In this document: positions 8,593 to 17,836 of the stretch, one piece after another
Numbering within the stretch: position 1 is the stretch's first letter
How the letters are laid out: each line of letters begins with the position of its first letter
The notes under the pieces: model-generated
What the model was told of the DNA's origin: nothing
The model's database searches: none
What the model saw: the letters and a program-made list of their open reading frames with translations, nothing else
Translations under genes and position numbers: made by a program
NCBI GenBank assembly: GCA_963786195.1
Contig: CAWAYH010000009.1
Span: 496,001 to 560,000, forward strand
DNA from: CAWAYH01 sp963786195
Lineage (GTDB): Bacteria > Acidobacteriota > Vicinamibacteria > Vicinamibacterales > 2-12-FULL-66-21
Direction of reading: 5' to 3'
Length of the DNA: 64,000 bases

Positions 8593-10502
8593 CTAGCCCG
8601 TGACGCGGAACCGTATCAACTCACGCACGGTGCCGCCCTCGCTGGTCGCTGCGATCTCGAGCGAATAATCCCCGGGCGCGATCCAGGACAGAGGGAGATC
8701 GAACTGCGGCAGCGTCACGACCGCGGCGCCGAGTGCATCACCCGCAGCGGGCGCAGCCATGGGAACGAGCTCGCGAAGCGGCTGGCCCACGCGGTTCTTC
8801 AGGGTGACTGATACCTTTACCTCGGCGGCCGCGTACGCGGGGACGCGGATCAGGAGCCGCTCGGTGCGCCGGAACTCGCGCGATGGCACAGGCGCCGCGG
8901 CCGGATCGACGCTGTTCTCGCGGAACTCGCGTGCGGACGACGTGCGGAACAACTGCGGCGGGAGGATCACCGGCCCCACACCTTTCAGTGGCGGCGTGTC
9001 CTGATCCTGCGCGGCGAAGTCGATCCGTGTGCCGTCCGCCTGAAGGATGACCATGTCGAGCTGGATGCGTCCGGCCGGCACGTCGAAGACGGCGAGAGCG
9101 GCGCGCCCGGACGACACGGTGCTGCCATGAACGGCTGCGATCTCACCCTCGAAGAGGGGCTTGCCGTTTGGCGAGCTCACCTTCAGCTGCACGAGCTCGG
9201 GACGGCCGAGGACCTTGGCCCGCACGGGCAGCGTGGACGGCGACCACGTGAAGATGGCGCGCCGCTGCTTGTCCGGACCCACGGTGTAGCCGAGCCAGTA
9301 GTCGATCAGCGGGCTGCGTTTCAGCCCGCGGAGCGGCAGCGCGGGCGTGTCGTTCGCACGTCTCGTCAGGGAGTCCGCGGCAAGCGGTGACCAGTAGCCC
9401 GATCGCGCCCGCACCTGGGCGTCACGCCGCGTCGACGTGACCTGCACGTCGTAGAAGCGGCCGTCGCCGGCGTTCGTCGATGTGTAGCTCAGCACGTAGT
9501 AGGTGTCGAGATCGCGCGAGACTCGTCGCAGAGCGGGAACGAGATCGCTGCCGGCCAGGACGGCTTCGCCGCCGGTCTGCTTGGCCACGCTCTGCAACGG
9601 CCCCATCGACGAATCATCAGGATCCGCCGGTGGCCGTCACGGTCGTCGTCTCGCGCGTCGCCGGGTCGAATGCGTACAAGAGCACGCGATAGCGGCTGGT
9701 CGCGCGCACCAGGCCCTGGAGCTCGGGCACCCGGCGTTCGCGGCCGCGCGGCACGTCCGTCGTGAACCCTTCGCTGATCAGGACGACCGCGGCGAGCCCG
9801 CTCTCGAGCTCGCCCATCCGGAGCGTCAGCGCGCGCAAGCCGGACAGCACGATCTGCGCGCGGGCGGCGCGAACGGCCTCCGGCGAGGTGCCGAGGTACT
9901 GCTGCTCGAACGGCGTGCGCGGTGTGTAGTCGTCCTTCCGGCCGGTGAAGCTGCCCATGACCTCACGCGCCCGGTCGCGATCGCGCGTGAAACGGATCTC
10001 CGTCACGCGATCGAGCGGCTTCATGACGATGATGAGGTCGCTCGGCCGGAGCTGCTCGTCCGAGAAACCGCAGCGCATCCTGGCGGACGCGCTCGGTGCT
10101 TGCGCCGGCACTCACGTGAAACTCGTCGAGATACAACGCGATGACGCGCGTGCCCGGCTCTCGCGCGGCGCGCACTTCGTCTTCGGTAGACTCGACGCGA
10201 TCGCTCGCGCCCGCCGCAGACGATCGCGTCTTCAGCTCGACGTTGTCGATCTTCTGCACGACACCGTTCTCGCGAATCTCGAACTCACCCGGTTTGAGAT
10301 TGACGATCGGCTTTCCTTGCTTGTCGGTGACGATGGCGTCGATCTGAACGGCGCGGGCCCTGGGTTCAGAGACCGACGGCGGAGATGCTGCCGCGAGCGC
10401 CTCGCCCGGGATGGGTTGGCGTTGCGCGGTGGCAGACTGCTGAACTCCGGCGCCGAATGCCAGGGTGAGTGAGACGATCAGGGCCGAGGAGCGTCTGGCC
10501 AG
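8593..10502 (-). CDS. VWFA-related Acidobacterial domain protein
   Basis: Secreted protein with a von Willebrand A-like domain of the family typical of Acidobacteria. The N-terminus is a signal peptide (SALIVSLTLAFGAG). Then come the characteristic lead-in ending NLKPGEFEIRENG and the VIALYLDEFHVS strand, and later a C-terminal beta-rich region (TYYVLSYTSTNAGDGRFYDV onward). The gene is split twice, at about 10065-10085 and about 9610, and the three pieces join into a protein of about 630 residues. No ATG or good GTG lies ahead of the signal peptide; a CTG at 10502 is the most upstream sensible position, so the start is provisional. VWA domains usually bind metal and proteins; the function of this family is unknown. 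Confidence 0.82.
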
Positions 10503-10590
10503 GGGAACTCCGGATTCCGCTAGTGTACATCGGGCGTCCCGTCGCGCACCCTGGCTCCGATCGGGGAACGCCGCACCTCGGGACGCGGAC

Positions 10591-11433
10591 TTATTGCGGC
10601 AACGAATCGGCCGGCATACCCAGAAGCGGCGCGATTTCGCGCAGCTTGGCCTGAATCATCTTCACGTTCCGCGGGCCCATCCGCAGGAACTGCCGCTGAA
10701 CGGGAGACATGGCCTGAAGCCTCGCATCCGCGAATTCGTACGCGACGCTCTTCGAGCGCAGCGCGACCCGCCCCTCGACCACCGGCGTCTTCAGCAGCTC
10801 GACGATGGCGCGCTGGACAACCGTATCGAAATTGCCGTCGGGATAACCCTGCTCGCGATAAGAGTCCTGAATGCGCGGCTTGAGCGTGGCATAGAGCCGC
10901 GCAGCGCCGCGCGCGTCGATCGCCGCCACGGCGTCCGCGTAAGCGTCGTATCGCTGATAGCTCCTCGGATCGATGGACGTGTCGGTGCCGCGTTCGATGG
11001 TCTCGAACTTCCCTGCCGGCCTGACGCGACCCAGATGCCGTGACGGCGTGCGGCCGCTCGCGATCGTCATGGTGACCAGCGTGAAATTGCGAACGAGCTG
11101 GTCCGTCGTGAGCCACGCCGCAACCTTCGGGTGTGATGACAGACGGCCGACCAGCTCGCGGACGACCGGATCGCTCTGCTCGAGCGGCGGGACCTCGATG
11201 CTCTCACCAGGCTCGGCGACCGGTTTCGGTGCGGCCGGCGCGACCGCCTGCTCGGTCGACACGCGCACGTTTGACGCCGCCGGCGCACGCTTTCGCCACA
11301 GCAGGAAATAGCCGCTGGTGCCGAGCGCAAGCAGCACGACGACGATGATGGCGACCCGCCAGCCAAAGCGGCGGCGCCCGTGGTCATCGTACTCGTCCCA
11401 TTTGTCGAGCTTGAAGTCGCCGAGCTCAGTCAT
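10591..11433 (-). CDS. DUF3014 domain protein, single-pass membrane
   Basis: A 280-residue protein with a short cytoplasmic head, one membrane helix at about residues 26-46 (VAIIVVVLLALGTSGYFLLW), a Pro/Ala-rich linker, then the DUF3014 domain starting near LEQSDPVVRELVGRLSSHPK. The domain is of unknown function and is found mainly in proteobacteria and acidobacteria. The ORF is intact. The start codon is 19 bases from a strong repeat-encoded hairpin and has no clear Shine-Dalgarno. It is on the same strand as the downstream VWFA gene, with about 90 bases between them. Confidence 0.8.
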   Translation of the reverse strand: MTELGDFKLDKWDEYDDHGRRRFGWRVAIIVVVLLALGTSGYFLLWRKRAPAASNVRVSTEQAVAPAAPKPVAEPGESIEVPPLEQSDPVVRELVGRLSSHPKVAAWLTTDQLVRNFTLVTMTIASGRTPSRHLGRVRPAGKFETIERGTDTSIDPRSYQRYDAYADAVAAIDARGAARLYATLKPRIQDSYREQGYPDGNFDTVVQRAIVELLKTPVVEGRVALRSKSVAYEFADARLQAMSPVQRQFLRMGPRNVKMIQAKLREIAPLLGMPADSLPQ

Positions 11434-11447
11434 GAGTCCAGTCTACG

Positions 11448-11690
11448 TTATCCGAGGGGCTTCGCCCCTCGGACTCCCCTGCACGCTCTCTCGCCCTTCG
11501 ACGTCGCTCAGGGCGACCCTGAGCCTGTCGAAGGGTCGCGCGCCGCTTTGCCGGCGCGCTTCCGCCTACGCTAAAGCTCCGGCGAGACCTCGCCGAAGCG
11601 CCTACGACGCGAAGGCGGGCCGGTCGCGTGGCTCGCTCGCCATGCTCGCTCGCTCCTTGCAACGAGCGTCAGGTTTATGAGACAGCTGCT
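11448..11690 (+). repeat. Dispersed intergenic repeat with GAGGGGC hairpin (copy 1)
   Basis: About 240 bases between two genes. It begins with the hairpin CCGAGGGGC-TTCG-CCCCTCGG (11452-11472), continues with the palindromic CCCTGAGCCTGTCGAAGGG-type segment, and ends with GC-rich imperfect palindromes ('gctcgctcgccatgctcgctcgc'-like, split here by spacing). The same order of modules recurs at 38768-38953. No gene is supported inside. Confidence 0.75.
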
Positions 11691-12495
11691 ACTCTTCTGA
11701 CTCGGCACGCAGGTGGCCGGCTTGCCTGGACGTCTGAAATTGGCGACGACGCCGGTCGGTCTGGCTGAGCGACGTCACGACCCATCCGAATGCGACCAGC
11801 GCCGCGACTCCCGCAGCAAGCTGGATGCCCCGCGGCGTCCAGAAGCGATCCTCGATCGCGTTGAAGGCCTGCAGACCGCCGGCGATGAAGCCTATCGACA
11901 TGACGAGACGCCAGCGACGGATGCTCTCTTCGGTTTCGAACACCTCGGCGTCGGTCAGGCCGAGGTTTTCGGCCTGCGCGCGGGCGTGCGCGTACATCAG
12001 GGTGAAGAGCGCGAACACACCGATGAAACCGATCCCGTACAGCAGCCAGAGAATGTCCTCGTGCTGCGGGAGGATGGCCGGGACGACCGAGCCGTCCGCG
12101 AGCTTGACGTCGGTGTTCATGCCCAGCAGACGCGCGACGGCGTGCGTGAACATGAACTTCAGCGGATACACGAACTCCAGCACGACGAACAGCAGGCACG
12201 CGTTCAGCCAGAACGTCCAGTCATCGTCCAGACCGTAGCGACGGAAGAACAGATACTGCGTGTGCCAGATCGAAATCAGCACACCGAACGTCAGGCCGAA
12301 CGCGACGAAGCCGCGCATGGCATCGAGGATCTCGGTGGACGTTTTGGGCACTTCGAGCGACACGACCAGCAGCGTAATCGCGAACCCGAAGACGGCGTCC
12401 GACAGGCCTTCGATCCTGGAGACCTCGCGGCCTCGCCAGCGAACGCGCTCCGAGTCGCGTACGGGCTTCCGGGCGATCAGCAGCTTCCGGAGCAT
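11689..12495 (-). CDS. TMEM175-like potassium channel family protein
   Basis: About 268 residues with six predicted helices. The motif RIEGLSDAVFGFAITLLVVS near the N-terminus is the signature of the bacterial TMEM175/DUF1211 family (usual form RxxxFSDAVFAIxxTLLVL), which forms K+-permeable channels lacking the classical selectivity filter. The second repeat of the motif is not obvious, so ion selectivity is not assured. The ATG at 12495 is preferred over one 48 bases upstream, because the extra upstream codons come from an intergenic palindrome. The 3' end abuts a dispersed repeat. Confidence 0.8.
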   Translation of the reverse strand: MLRKLLIARKPVRDSERVRWRGREVSRIEGLSDAVFGFAITLLVVSLEVPKTSTEILDAMRGFVAFGLTFGVLISIWHTQYLFFRRYGLDDDWTFWLNACLLFVVLEFVYPLKFMFTHAVARLLGMNTDVKLADGSVVPAILPQHEDILWLLYGIGFIGVFALFTLMYAHARAQAENLGLTDAEVFETEESIRRWRLVMSIGFIAGGLQAFNAIEDRFWTPRGIQLAAGVAALVAFGWVVTSLSQTDRRRRQFQTSRQAGHLRAESEE

Positions 12496-12523
12496 TCGGC
12501 GCCAGTATACGCGCGACGTGACA

Positions 12524-12547
12524 GTCCGGCTGAAGCCGGACACTACA
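12524..12547. repeat. GTCCGGCTGAAGCCGGAC palindrome with ACTACA flank
   Basis: An 18-base palindrome with six extra bases, located between TMEM175 and the Rieske gene and overlapping the last codons of the latter. It is a half-copy of the composite element found at 38954-39007 and 57225-57300. Confidence 0.7.
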
Positions 12548-13535
12548 TGTCAGCGTCAGGGAGCTCCGCCGCCGGCAGCGTCGTCAGCCATCGCGCGAGC
12601 CAGCCGACGGGCCCCGGCGCCTGGAGTGCGCGCGCGAGCCGCAAGTCCATGCCGGCGAGCGGCACGAGGTCGCGCTCGAGGAATGCGGTGAAGAGCCATC
12701 TCGTCATGCGCGCACGGGCCGCGTCCAGAGCCCTGAACCCCGTTCGCGGCACGGCAAAGATCGGGACGACCTCGACACCCTCCGCCTTCGGCGTCGCGCA
12801 CAACATCAGGCGGCTCCGGATCGCCCCGACGTCGCTGCGCACGACGATGACCGTCCCGCCCCAGCAGCGGATCGTCGCGCGAATGCAGTCGCCCGACAGC
12901 CACTTGATCATTCGATCGGACAGGCCGTGGCCCGTCACGCGCGACTCGTAGGCGAGCTCGAGGCCGTCGGTGCCGAGCAACCGCACGTCCGGTTCCTGCC
13001 GCAGGGCACGTTTATGGACCGCCTGCATGTGGGCGATGTCGAACCCGTTCGTTGCGACGGAACCCCAGGAGGTCTCGACGAGCGCCGGTCGACCGACGAT
13101 CACGTGGAGCTGGGGATCTCCTGTGTCGCCGATCGAGGGGAATTCGAAAGTGGCTTCACGCCCGGCAAAGACAAAGACCGCGCCGGACCGTTCGACCACC
13201 GGATACACGGGCTGCGACAGGCAGGCGTTGCCGGCCGGGGCGTGACACACGCCTGCAGGATCGTGGGTCCAGTGGTGCAGCGCGCACTGGAGGTTGTCCC
13301 CCACGACGGTCCCGCGTCCCAGGTGCGCGCCCATGTGCGCGCAGCGGGCATCCAGTGCCACCAGGGCACCGCCGCGGCCGCGGTAGACGACCAGCGCGTG
13401 GCCGAGGAGCGTCCATGTGACGACGCGGCCCGGCGGGAGCTCACGGGATCGACAGACGAAATACCAGGAACGCGGCGCAGCCGGCAGCGTGGTCGCGGAA
13501 ACAGGCTCCGGACGGATCGATTGCCGTGCAATCAC
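12543..13535 (-). CDS. Rieske [2Fe-2S] non-haem iron oxygenase
   Basis: A 330-residue oxygenase alpha-subunit-like protein. The Rieske site is CAHMGAHLGRG followed by CALHH, i.e. C-x-H and C-x2-H ligands, at about residues 63-84. The mononuclear iron site is visible as DIAHMQAVH (D-x2-H-x4-H). Such proteins hydroxylate or desaturate aromatic, sterol-like or lipid substrates using electrons from a reductase, and no reductase is encoded nearby. The GTG start overlaps the stop of the desaturase gene by four bases (GTGA), so this is the last gene of the long minus-strand operon beginning at 22506. The substrate is unknown; co-occurrence with a desaturase suggests a lipid chain. Confidence 0.88.
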   Translation of the reverse strand: MIARQSIRPEPVSATTLPAAPRSWYFVCRSRELPPGRVVTWTLLGHALVVYRGRGGALVALDARCAHMGAHLGRGTVVGDNLQCALHHWTHDPAGVCHAPAGNACLSQPVYPVVERSGAVFVFAGREATFEFPSIGDTGDPQLHVIVGRPALVETSWGSVATNGFDIAHMQAVHKRALRQEPDVRLLGTDGLELAYESRVTGHGLSDRMIKWLSGDCIRATIRCWGGTVIVVRSDVGAIRSRLMLCATPKAEGVEVVPIFAVPRTGFRALDAARARMTRWLFTAFLERDLVPLAGMDLRLARALQAPGPVGWLARWLTTLPAAELPDADM

Positions 13536-14467
13536 ACGCGCTCCGATTCTGGAGACGGCAGGGGCCGGGGTCCCCGCCACATGCTGAGATACATCCGCAG
13601 GAACGACGGCCGTGGCGCCTCGAAGTCCACGTACTCGCCGAGATGAATCCACGGCACCTCCGGGTGCTGGTGATGCGCCCGATGGTGGTGATAGTTGAGA
13701 AAGACGTATTGAGTCGCGCGGCTCACTTTCAGATTCCAGGCGCCGTCGCGCGTGTCGAGCTCCGACCACGCGTGGTCGGCGTACTGAAGAGCGCTCCAGT
13801 TGATCGCGAACGCGGCGTAGCAGGCCGCCCACCCGGCGATCGAGAGATCGAGCAGCATCCACAGCAGGATCTGGATCGCCGCCGACGCCAGAATCTCCAC
13901 CCGCATCCGGTTCCAGCCGGCTGACTGGATGCCGTCCAGCATCGCCTCGACGCCGACGTGCTCCAGGACCTTCGAGCCGCGCGTGTCGATCGCTCGCGCC
14001 AGGACACGCTTCGGCACGCACAGGACGAGCAGGCATCCGAGCGGCGGCACCAACCAGTAGAGCCCCGTCAGGATCCCGTACCACTGCACGAACTTCAGCA
14101 GCTTACTGTCCTCGGGCGCGTAGTAGTCGAACCGTTCGACCTCGGTCCGGTTGCGCCGGTGATGTCCGAGGTGGCACATCCGATGGAACGTGAATCCGGT
14201 GGGAAACGACGCGGCGAGCAGCCGGCCCGACCACTCGTTGACGCGAGGGTCCGGATGGAACTTGCGGTGGACGCACTCGTGCAGCAGCGAGTACATCGTG
14301 TTGTTCGTGAACGAAAACGCACAGGCCGCCAGCAGGACGCCGGTCCAGGAGCTGGCATGGGACGCGAGGTACAGCAAGGCCGCGTTCGCGGACAACACGA
14401 CGATCCCGAGTGCGACGTTGAGTGCGCGTGGGATCCCGAGTATCTCCCGCGCGTGACGTGCTTTCAT
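13532..14467 (-). CDS. Membrane fatty acid desaturase
   Basis: A 311-residue membrane di-iron enzyme with the three histidine boxes HECVH, HLGHH and HRAHH in the usual order, separated by pairs of hydrophobic helices. It would introduce a double bond or hydroxyl into an acyl chain, with electrons from a ferredoxin or cytochrome b5-like donor that is not encoded here. The ATG at 14467 follows a GGGGGG stretch and overlaps the preceding SnoaL-like gene's stop (ATGA). The ORF is intact. Its place in the operon after GH3 and radical SAM genes suggests it modifies an acyl group destined for, or already in, the pathway product. Confidence 0.92.
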   Translation of the reverse strand: MKARHAREILGIPRALNVALGIVVLSANAALLYLASHASSWTGVLLAACAFSFTNNTMYSLLHECVHRKFHPDPRVNEWSGRLLAASFPTGFTFHRMCHLGHHRRNRTEVERFDYYAPEDSKLLKFVQWYGILTGLYWLVPPLGCLLVLCVPKRVLARAIDTRGSKVLEHVGVEAMLDGIQSAGWNRMRVEILASAAIQILLWMLLDLSIAGWAACYAAFAINWSALQYADHAWSELDTRDGAWNLKVSRATQYVFLNYHHHRAHHQHPEVPWIHLGEYVDFEAPRPSFLRMYLSMWRGPRPLPSPESERV

Positions 14468-15061
14468 CGTGTCCCCCCGGCGCGTTTCGGAGATCGACTC
14501 AGGAGCATGCCGACGAGAATCCCGGCGACGGCTGCGGCAGCCCCCACGCCCCACAGGTTCCGCCGGGCTGCTGTCAGGAGCGGGTTGTCGAACAGGTTGA
14601 CCGACGCGTGAAAGGCCGCAATCTTCCATCGACCGTCGTGCCGCACGACCGTCGCCGTCCAGCGGCTGTTGACGTCGAGCGAGAGGCCGCTGGTCAGCTT
14701 GAAGTGGTCGCGCGAGCTGCCGAATGCCACGCCCGTGTCCGGCTCCGTGAAGGATCGTGAGCTCGTCCACGGTTGGCGCGGCGGTGAATTCGTCGACGAG
14801 CCGGTTGGGACCTTCCGTCATGCGAGAGATGTAAGCGCGGACGCCTTCCGGCTTTCTGCTGACCTCGGCGTTCTGCCACGTGACGACCACGTCGGGATGG
14901 AGGTGCTGAAGCAGCCGCGTCAGGTCACGCTTGTTCAGGCTGTCGACGAGATCGTCGCGCAGCGCGCGAAGCTCCGCGTGCGCCGGGTCTTCCGCAGGTT
15001 GTCCATTCGACGCGCCCACCAGCGTCATCAGCACCACGGCCAAGAACGGCACACGAATCAT
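14464..15061 (-). CDS. SnoaL/NTF2-like (DUF4440-type) protein with signal peptide and C-terminal TM
   Basis: About 198 residues: signal peptide (MIRVPFLAVVLMTLVGASNG), a cone-shaped SnoaL/NTF2-like domain (ELRALRDDLVDSLNKRDLTR ... RWTATVVRHDGRWKIAAFHA), then a C-terminal membrane helix (VGAAAAVAGILVGMLL) and basic tail. The fold holds small hydrophobic ligands; members act as cyclases, isomerases or carriers. The frame breaks once at about 14745-14755 and the halves join cleanly. It overlaps both neighbours by four bases. The periplasmic topology suggests a late or export-linked step. Confidence 0.72.
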
Positions 15062-16116
15062 CCTCGTCCTCCACTCAGCTTTTCAGCTCTCAGCTTGTGC
15101 CCCATTGGCTGAGAGCTGACCGCTGACAGCTGACCGCTAAAAACAAATGTGATGAGCCGCCGCATCAGCTCCGGTACGCGAGGCGTCCGGAAGTAGTGAT
15201 CCGTCCCCCACACCGGATACACGAGACCCGGCTCGACGATCGCGTCGCGCAGCAGCGTGAGTCCATCGTTGGGCCCGAGGTGCGCCATCTGCTGGTGGCG
15301 CATCCGGCCGAACCGAGTCGTGAGGTGATGCGAGAGCGGACAGCCGATCAGGTTCACCACGGGGAGACCGGCAGGAGCGGACGCCCGCCGGCTGAGGGCC
15401 GACTGCGTGGTGAACTCCTCAGCCAGTGCAGGGCGAGCGCCGCCGCGCGCGAGAAGATATCGAAGCGCCAGACGCCGCCACCAGCGTGCGAGCATCCAGT
15501 CGATGGCCGGTGTCCCGTGCACCAGGCCGCTGACGATGACCCACGCGCGCAACCCCCGGGGAAGCGAGGACATCGACTCCAACGCAAGCCGCGTATCGGC
15601 CGCTCCCTTGCTCAGCGAGACCACGACGGTCGATTCAGTCACGTAATCCGGAAGCATGGTTCGCAGAACAGCCGCATTTTCGTGCGCGGTGCCGGCGCTC
15701 CGTGTCGGCAGCACCTCGACGTCGAGTCCCGCTTCGAGGGCCGCACGCTGCACGACCGCGCCATCGCCGCCGATGTCCGGACGCTCGCGGTAGAAAAGCG
15801 CGGGAACGATGAGGACCCTGCCCCGCGCGCGGCCGATCGTCGGCGCCGACGCGGCGCCATCCAGCGCGTCAACGAGCGCGCGATTCTGCGGAGCGCGCCG
15901 GATCCGGTCATAGAACAAGGTGGTCGCGAAGTCGATGCCGTGACGGACGGCGAGGTCGCCGAGCCGCTCGCGGTTGCAGTGCTCGTAGTCGACGTCAGGG
16001 TAAGCCGCACGTACGCGCGCCAGCAGCTCGGCCTCGCGTCCGGCCATCACGGCGTCGGCCCGCGCGCCGGCGCCGGGCAGAGCGTGATCGAACTGAGGCC
16101 GCGCCGCCGTCAGCAT
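15058..16116 (-). CDS. Alpha/beta-hydrolase-like protein of the operon
   Basis: About 352 residues. After an N-terminal helical region comes a Rossmann-like core: GRVLIVPALFYRERPDIGG, then VVVSLSKGAADTRLALE, which places a Ser in an S-x-S-K-G turn resembling a nucleophile elbow, and GTDHYFRTPRVPELM near the end, which could supply Asp and His. No specific family is recognised. The ATG at 16116 overlaps the 3' end of the GH3 gene. The last 25 residues are encoded by an intergenic-type repeat (CAGCTCTCAGC hairpin), so the true C-terminus may once have been shorter. Possible roles are acyl release or transfer. Confidence 0.6.
   Translation of the reverse strand: MLTAARPQFDHALPGAGARADAVMAGREAELLARVRAAYPDVDYEHCNRERLGDLAVRHGIDFATTLFYDRIRRAPQNRALVDALDGAASAPTIGRARGRVLIVPALFYRERPDIGGDGAVVQRAALEAGLDVEVLPTRSAGTAHENAAVLRTMLPDYVTESTVVVSLSKGAADTRLALESMSSLPRGLRAWVIVSGLVHGTPAIDWMLARWWRRLALRYLLARGGARPALAEEFTTQSALSRRASAPAGLPVVNLIGCPLSHHLTTRFGRMRHQQMAHLGPNDGLTLLRDAIVEPGLVYPVWGTDHYFRTPRVPELMRRLITFVFSGQLSAVSSQPMGHKLRAEKLSGGRG
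15084..15118. repeat. CAGCTCTCAGC / GCTGAGAGCTG inverted repeat
   Basis: Perfect 11-base arms around a 13-base loop, followed by further CAGCTGACCGCT-like repeats. It lies inside the 3' end of the hydrolase-like gene and encodes its low-complexity tail. The type resembles intergenic 'cagctctcag' repeats rather than normal coding sequence. Confidence 0.6.
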
Positions 16117-17831
16117 GAAAGTTCTCGTTCGGGGGACGCGCCGGACGGAACACGCAGCACGCCTTCCCACCCGCTTTCCCGATGCAGCGACACCGGCTTG
16201 ACGTCGCCCAGCCGCTGACCCTTCGCGACGCACGCGTCCACGTACGCGCGATCGGCGTCAGGACCGACGGACACGACGCGCGCCGGGCGAAGCTGACCGA
16301 GGTCGACGCACCACGAGTAGTGCGGGTTGCGCCGGAGCTCGCGCTCCAGCGACGTCGCAAGGCCTGGGGGCAGCGCCCCGTCGGGCTCCGGAGGCTCAAC
16401 GAGCAGCGTGTACGAGGTCGCGCCGCCGGAGGATTCGGGCGCAAGCATCGCAAACCTCGGCGCAGCCCAACCCTCGAACAGCCTGGCAAGCACGCCGGCC
16501 ACGAATCCATCGCTCAGCTTCTCGCCAAAGCGATCCGACACGCGGTCGGCCCGGCCGACGAACCGTAGCGATGGCGTGGCATCGATCCAGCCGTTCACGC
16601 GCACGTTGTCCCCCAACCGATAGCGATACAGGCCGCCGCCGGTCGTCACCACAACGGAGTAATCGACGTCGCGCTCCAGCTCGTGCGCGAGGAGCGCCTG
16701 GCCCGCGGGGTCGAGGAACTCGAAGAAGTGCGATCGGATCGCAAGCGGATGGAGGCCGCCAAAGGGAATCGACACGATCGCTTCGGTTGCGATCAGGCCC
16801 TTGGGCTGGACTGGAACACCCTTCAGCTCGTGCGTCAGCTTCTGCGCGTAGGATTGTGCCGGACCGTCTCCCCAACAGCTCACGAGACCGAGGTCAGGCC
16901 ACAAGTTCTCGGGACGAAGATCATCAATCTGCCGCAGGGCCGCCGCGCGACGCGCATCGGGCGTCAGCCGGCGCAGGAGTCGACCGCGCACGTCGCTCGA
17001 GATGGATCCCGGCGGCGTGAGCGAGCCGCGCTCGACGTCCGCAATCAGGCGATCGCGCCACGCCGGCAGCCCGTCGATCAGCCTGGAAAGAAACGACGGA
17101 TGCCAGACCGAAATCAGCCGCAGCGCGCGTGCTCGGATCAGGAACAACAGCGTGACGTAGTGGAACGCATCGGGATCGGTGACGAAACGGATGTCATCCG
17201 GCACCGCCACGACCGCACGGATCAGCGCGCGGCGCGCGGCGCCCAGGTACGCCGAGTCGTCTTCGAACCCAACCGGGACCACGTGATCGCTGCCAAGCCG
17301 CGCGGAGGCAAGCGTGTCGGCCGAGAGCGCCGGGGTGATCGACCAGTACGCGGGCCCGCCAGCCAGGCTCGGCCTGCTGCGGAACAGATCGACGACCCAG
17401 GCGTCGATGGCCCGGCTGAATTCGCGCTGCAGCCCGATCGTGCTCGGCAGCAGCTTCGCCGCCGCAGTCGAGCCGCTGGACGGCGCGAGGCGTCTGACGG
17501 TCTCCTGCGTCATCACGCCCGGCTCGCCCCGGGCAACCCGTCGAACGAGCGGCTCGAGATCGTCGTACGTCGCGATCGGCACCTGATCCCGATAGCGTTC
17601 GACGACGTCCTGCCAGGTTGCGCGCCCCGCGTCCGCCAGCTGCAGCGTTTTCACGATTCGTGAAAACCGGCACGCGCGACCGACGACCGTCTCGCCGTTG
17701 TTCTGCAGGTACGCAGCCAGGACGTCGAGCTGCGCACGCGCCGGGTCGCGCAGCGCCACACGGAACCGCTGCCACGCTCGCGCGCTTGCTCCCGCCCAGA
17801 GCAGATTCACCGCACTGCAGCGAACATCCAC
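16110..17831 (-). CDS. GH3-family acyl-adenylating enzyme
   Basis: A 573-residue member of the GH3 auxin-responsive (JAR1/GH3) superfamily, which activates carboxylic acids as acyl-adenylates and usually passes them to an amine, forming an amide. The ATP loop is LAPSSGSTAAAKLLP at about residues 115-129; the later GGGLYRYRLGDNVRV and LRFVGRADRVSD segments match the adenylation-domain core and hinge. The ORF is intact from a GTG start five bases after the preceding gene. In the operon it is the only obvious acid-activating enzyme, so it likely joins an acyl group to an amine or thiol. The substrate is unknown. Confidence 0.87.
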   Translation of the reverse strand: MDVRCSAVNLLWAGASARAWQRFRVALRDPARAQLDVLAAYLQNNGETVVGRACRFSRIVKTLQLADAGRATWQDVVERYRDQVPIATYDDLEPLVRRVARGEPGVMTQETVRRLAPSSGSTAAAKLLPSTIGLQREFSRAIDAWVVDLFRSRPSLAGGPAYWSITPALSADTLASARLGSDHVVPVGFEDDSAYLGAARRALIRAVVAVPDDIRFVTDPDAFHYVTLLFLIRARALRLISVWHPSFLSRLIDGLPAWRDRLIADVERGSLTPPGSISSDVRGRLLRRLTPDARRAAALRQIDDLRPENLWPDLGLVSCWGDGPAQSYAQKLTHELKGVPVQPKGLIATEAIVSIPFGGLHPLAIRSHFFEFLDPAGQALLAHELERDVDYSVVVTTGGGLYRYRLGDNVRVNGWIDATPSLRFVGRADRVSDRFGEKLSDGFVAGVLARLFEGWAAPRFAMLAPESSGGATSYTLLVEPPEPDGALPPGLATSLERELRRNPHYSWCVDLGQLRPARVVSVGPDADRAYVDACVAKGQRLGDVKPVSLHRESGWEGVLRVPSGASPERELSC

Positions 17832-17836
17832 GATCG

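Noticed and set aside
12496..12543. N-terminal extension of the TMEM175-like protein (start at 12543)
   Set aside because: The extra codons are derived from the GTCCGGC palindrome; the family motif fits a start at 12495.
11713..12951. Plus-strand ORF of 412 codons
   Set aside because: Antisense to the TMEM175-like and Rieske genes.
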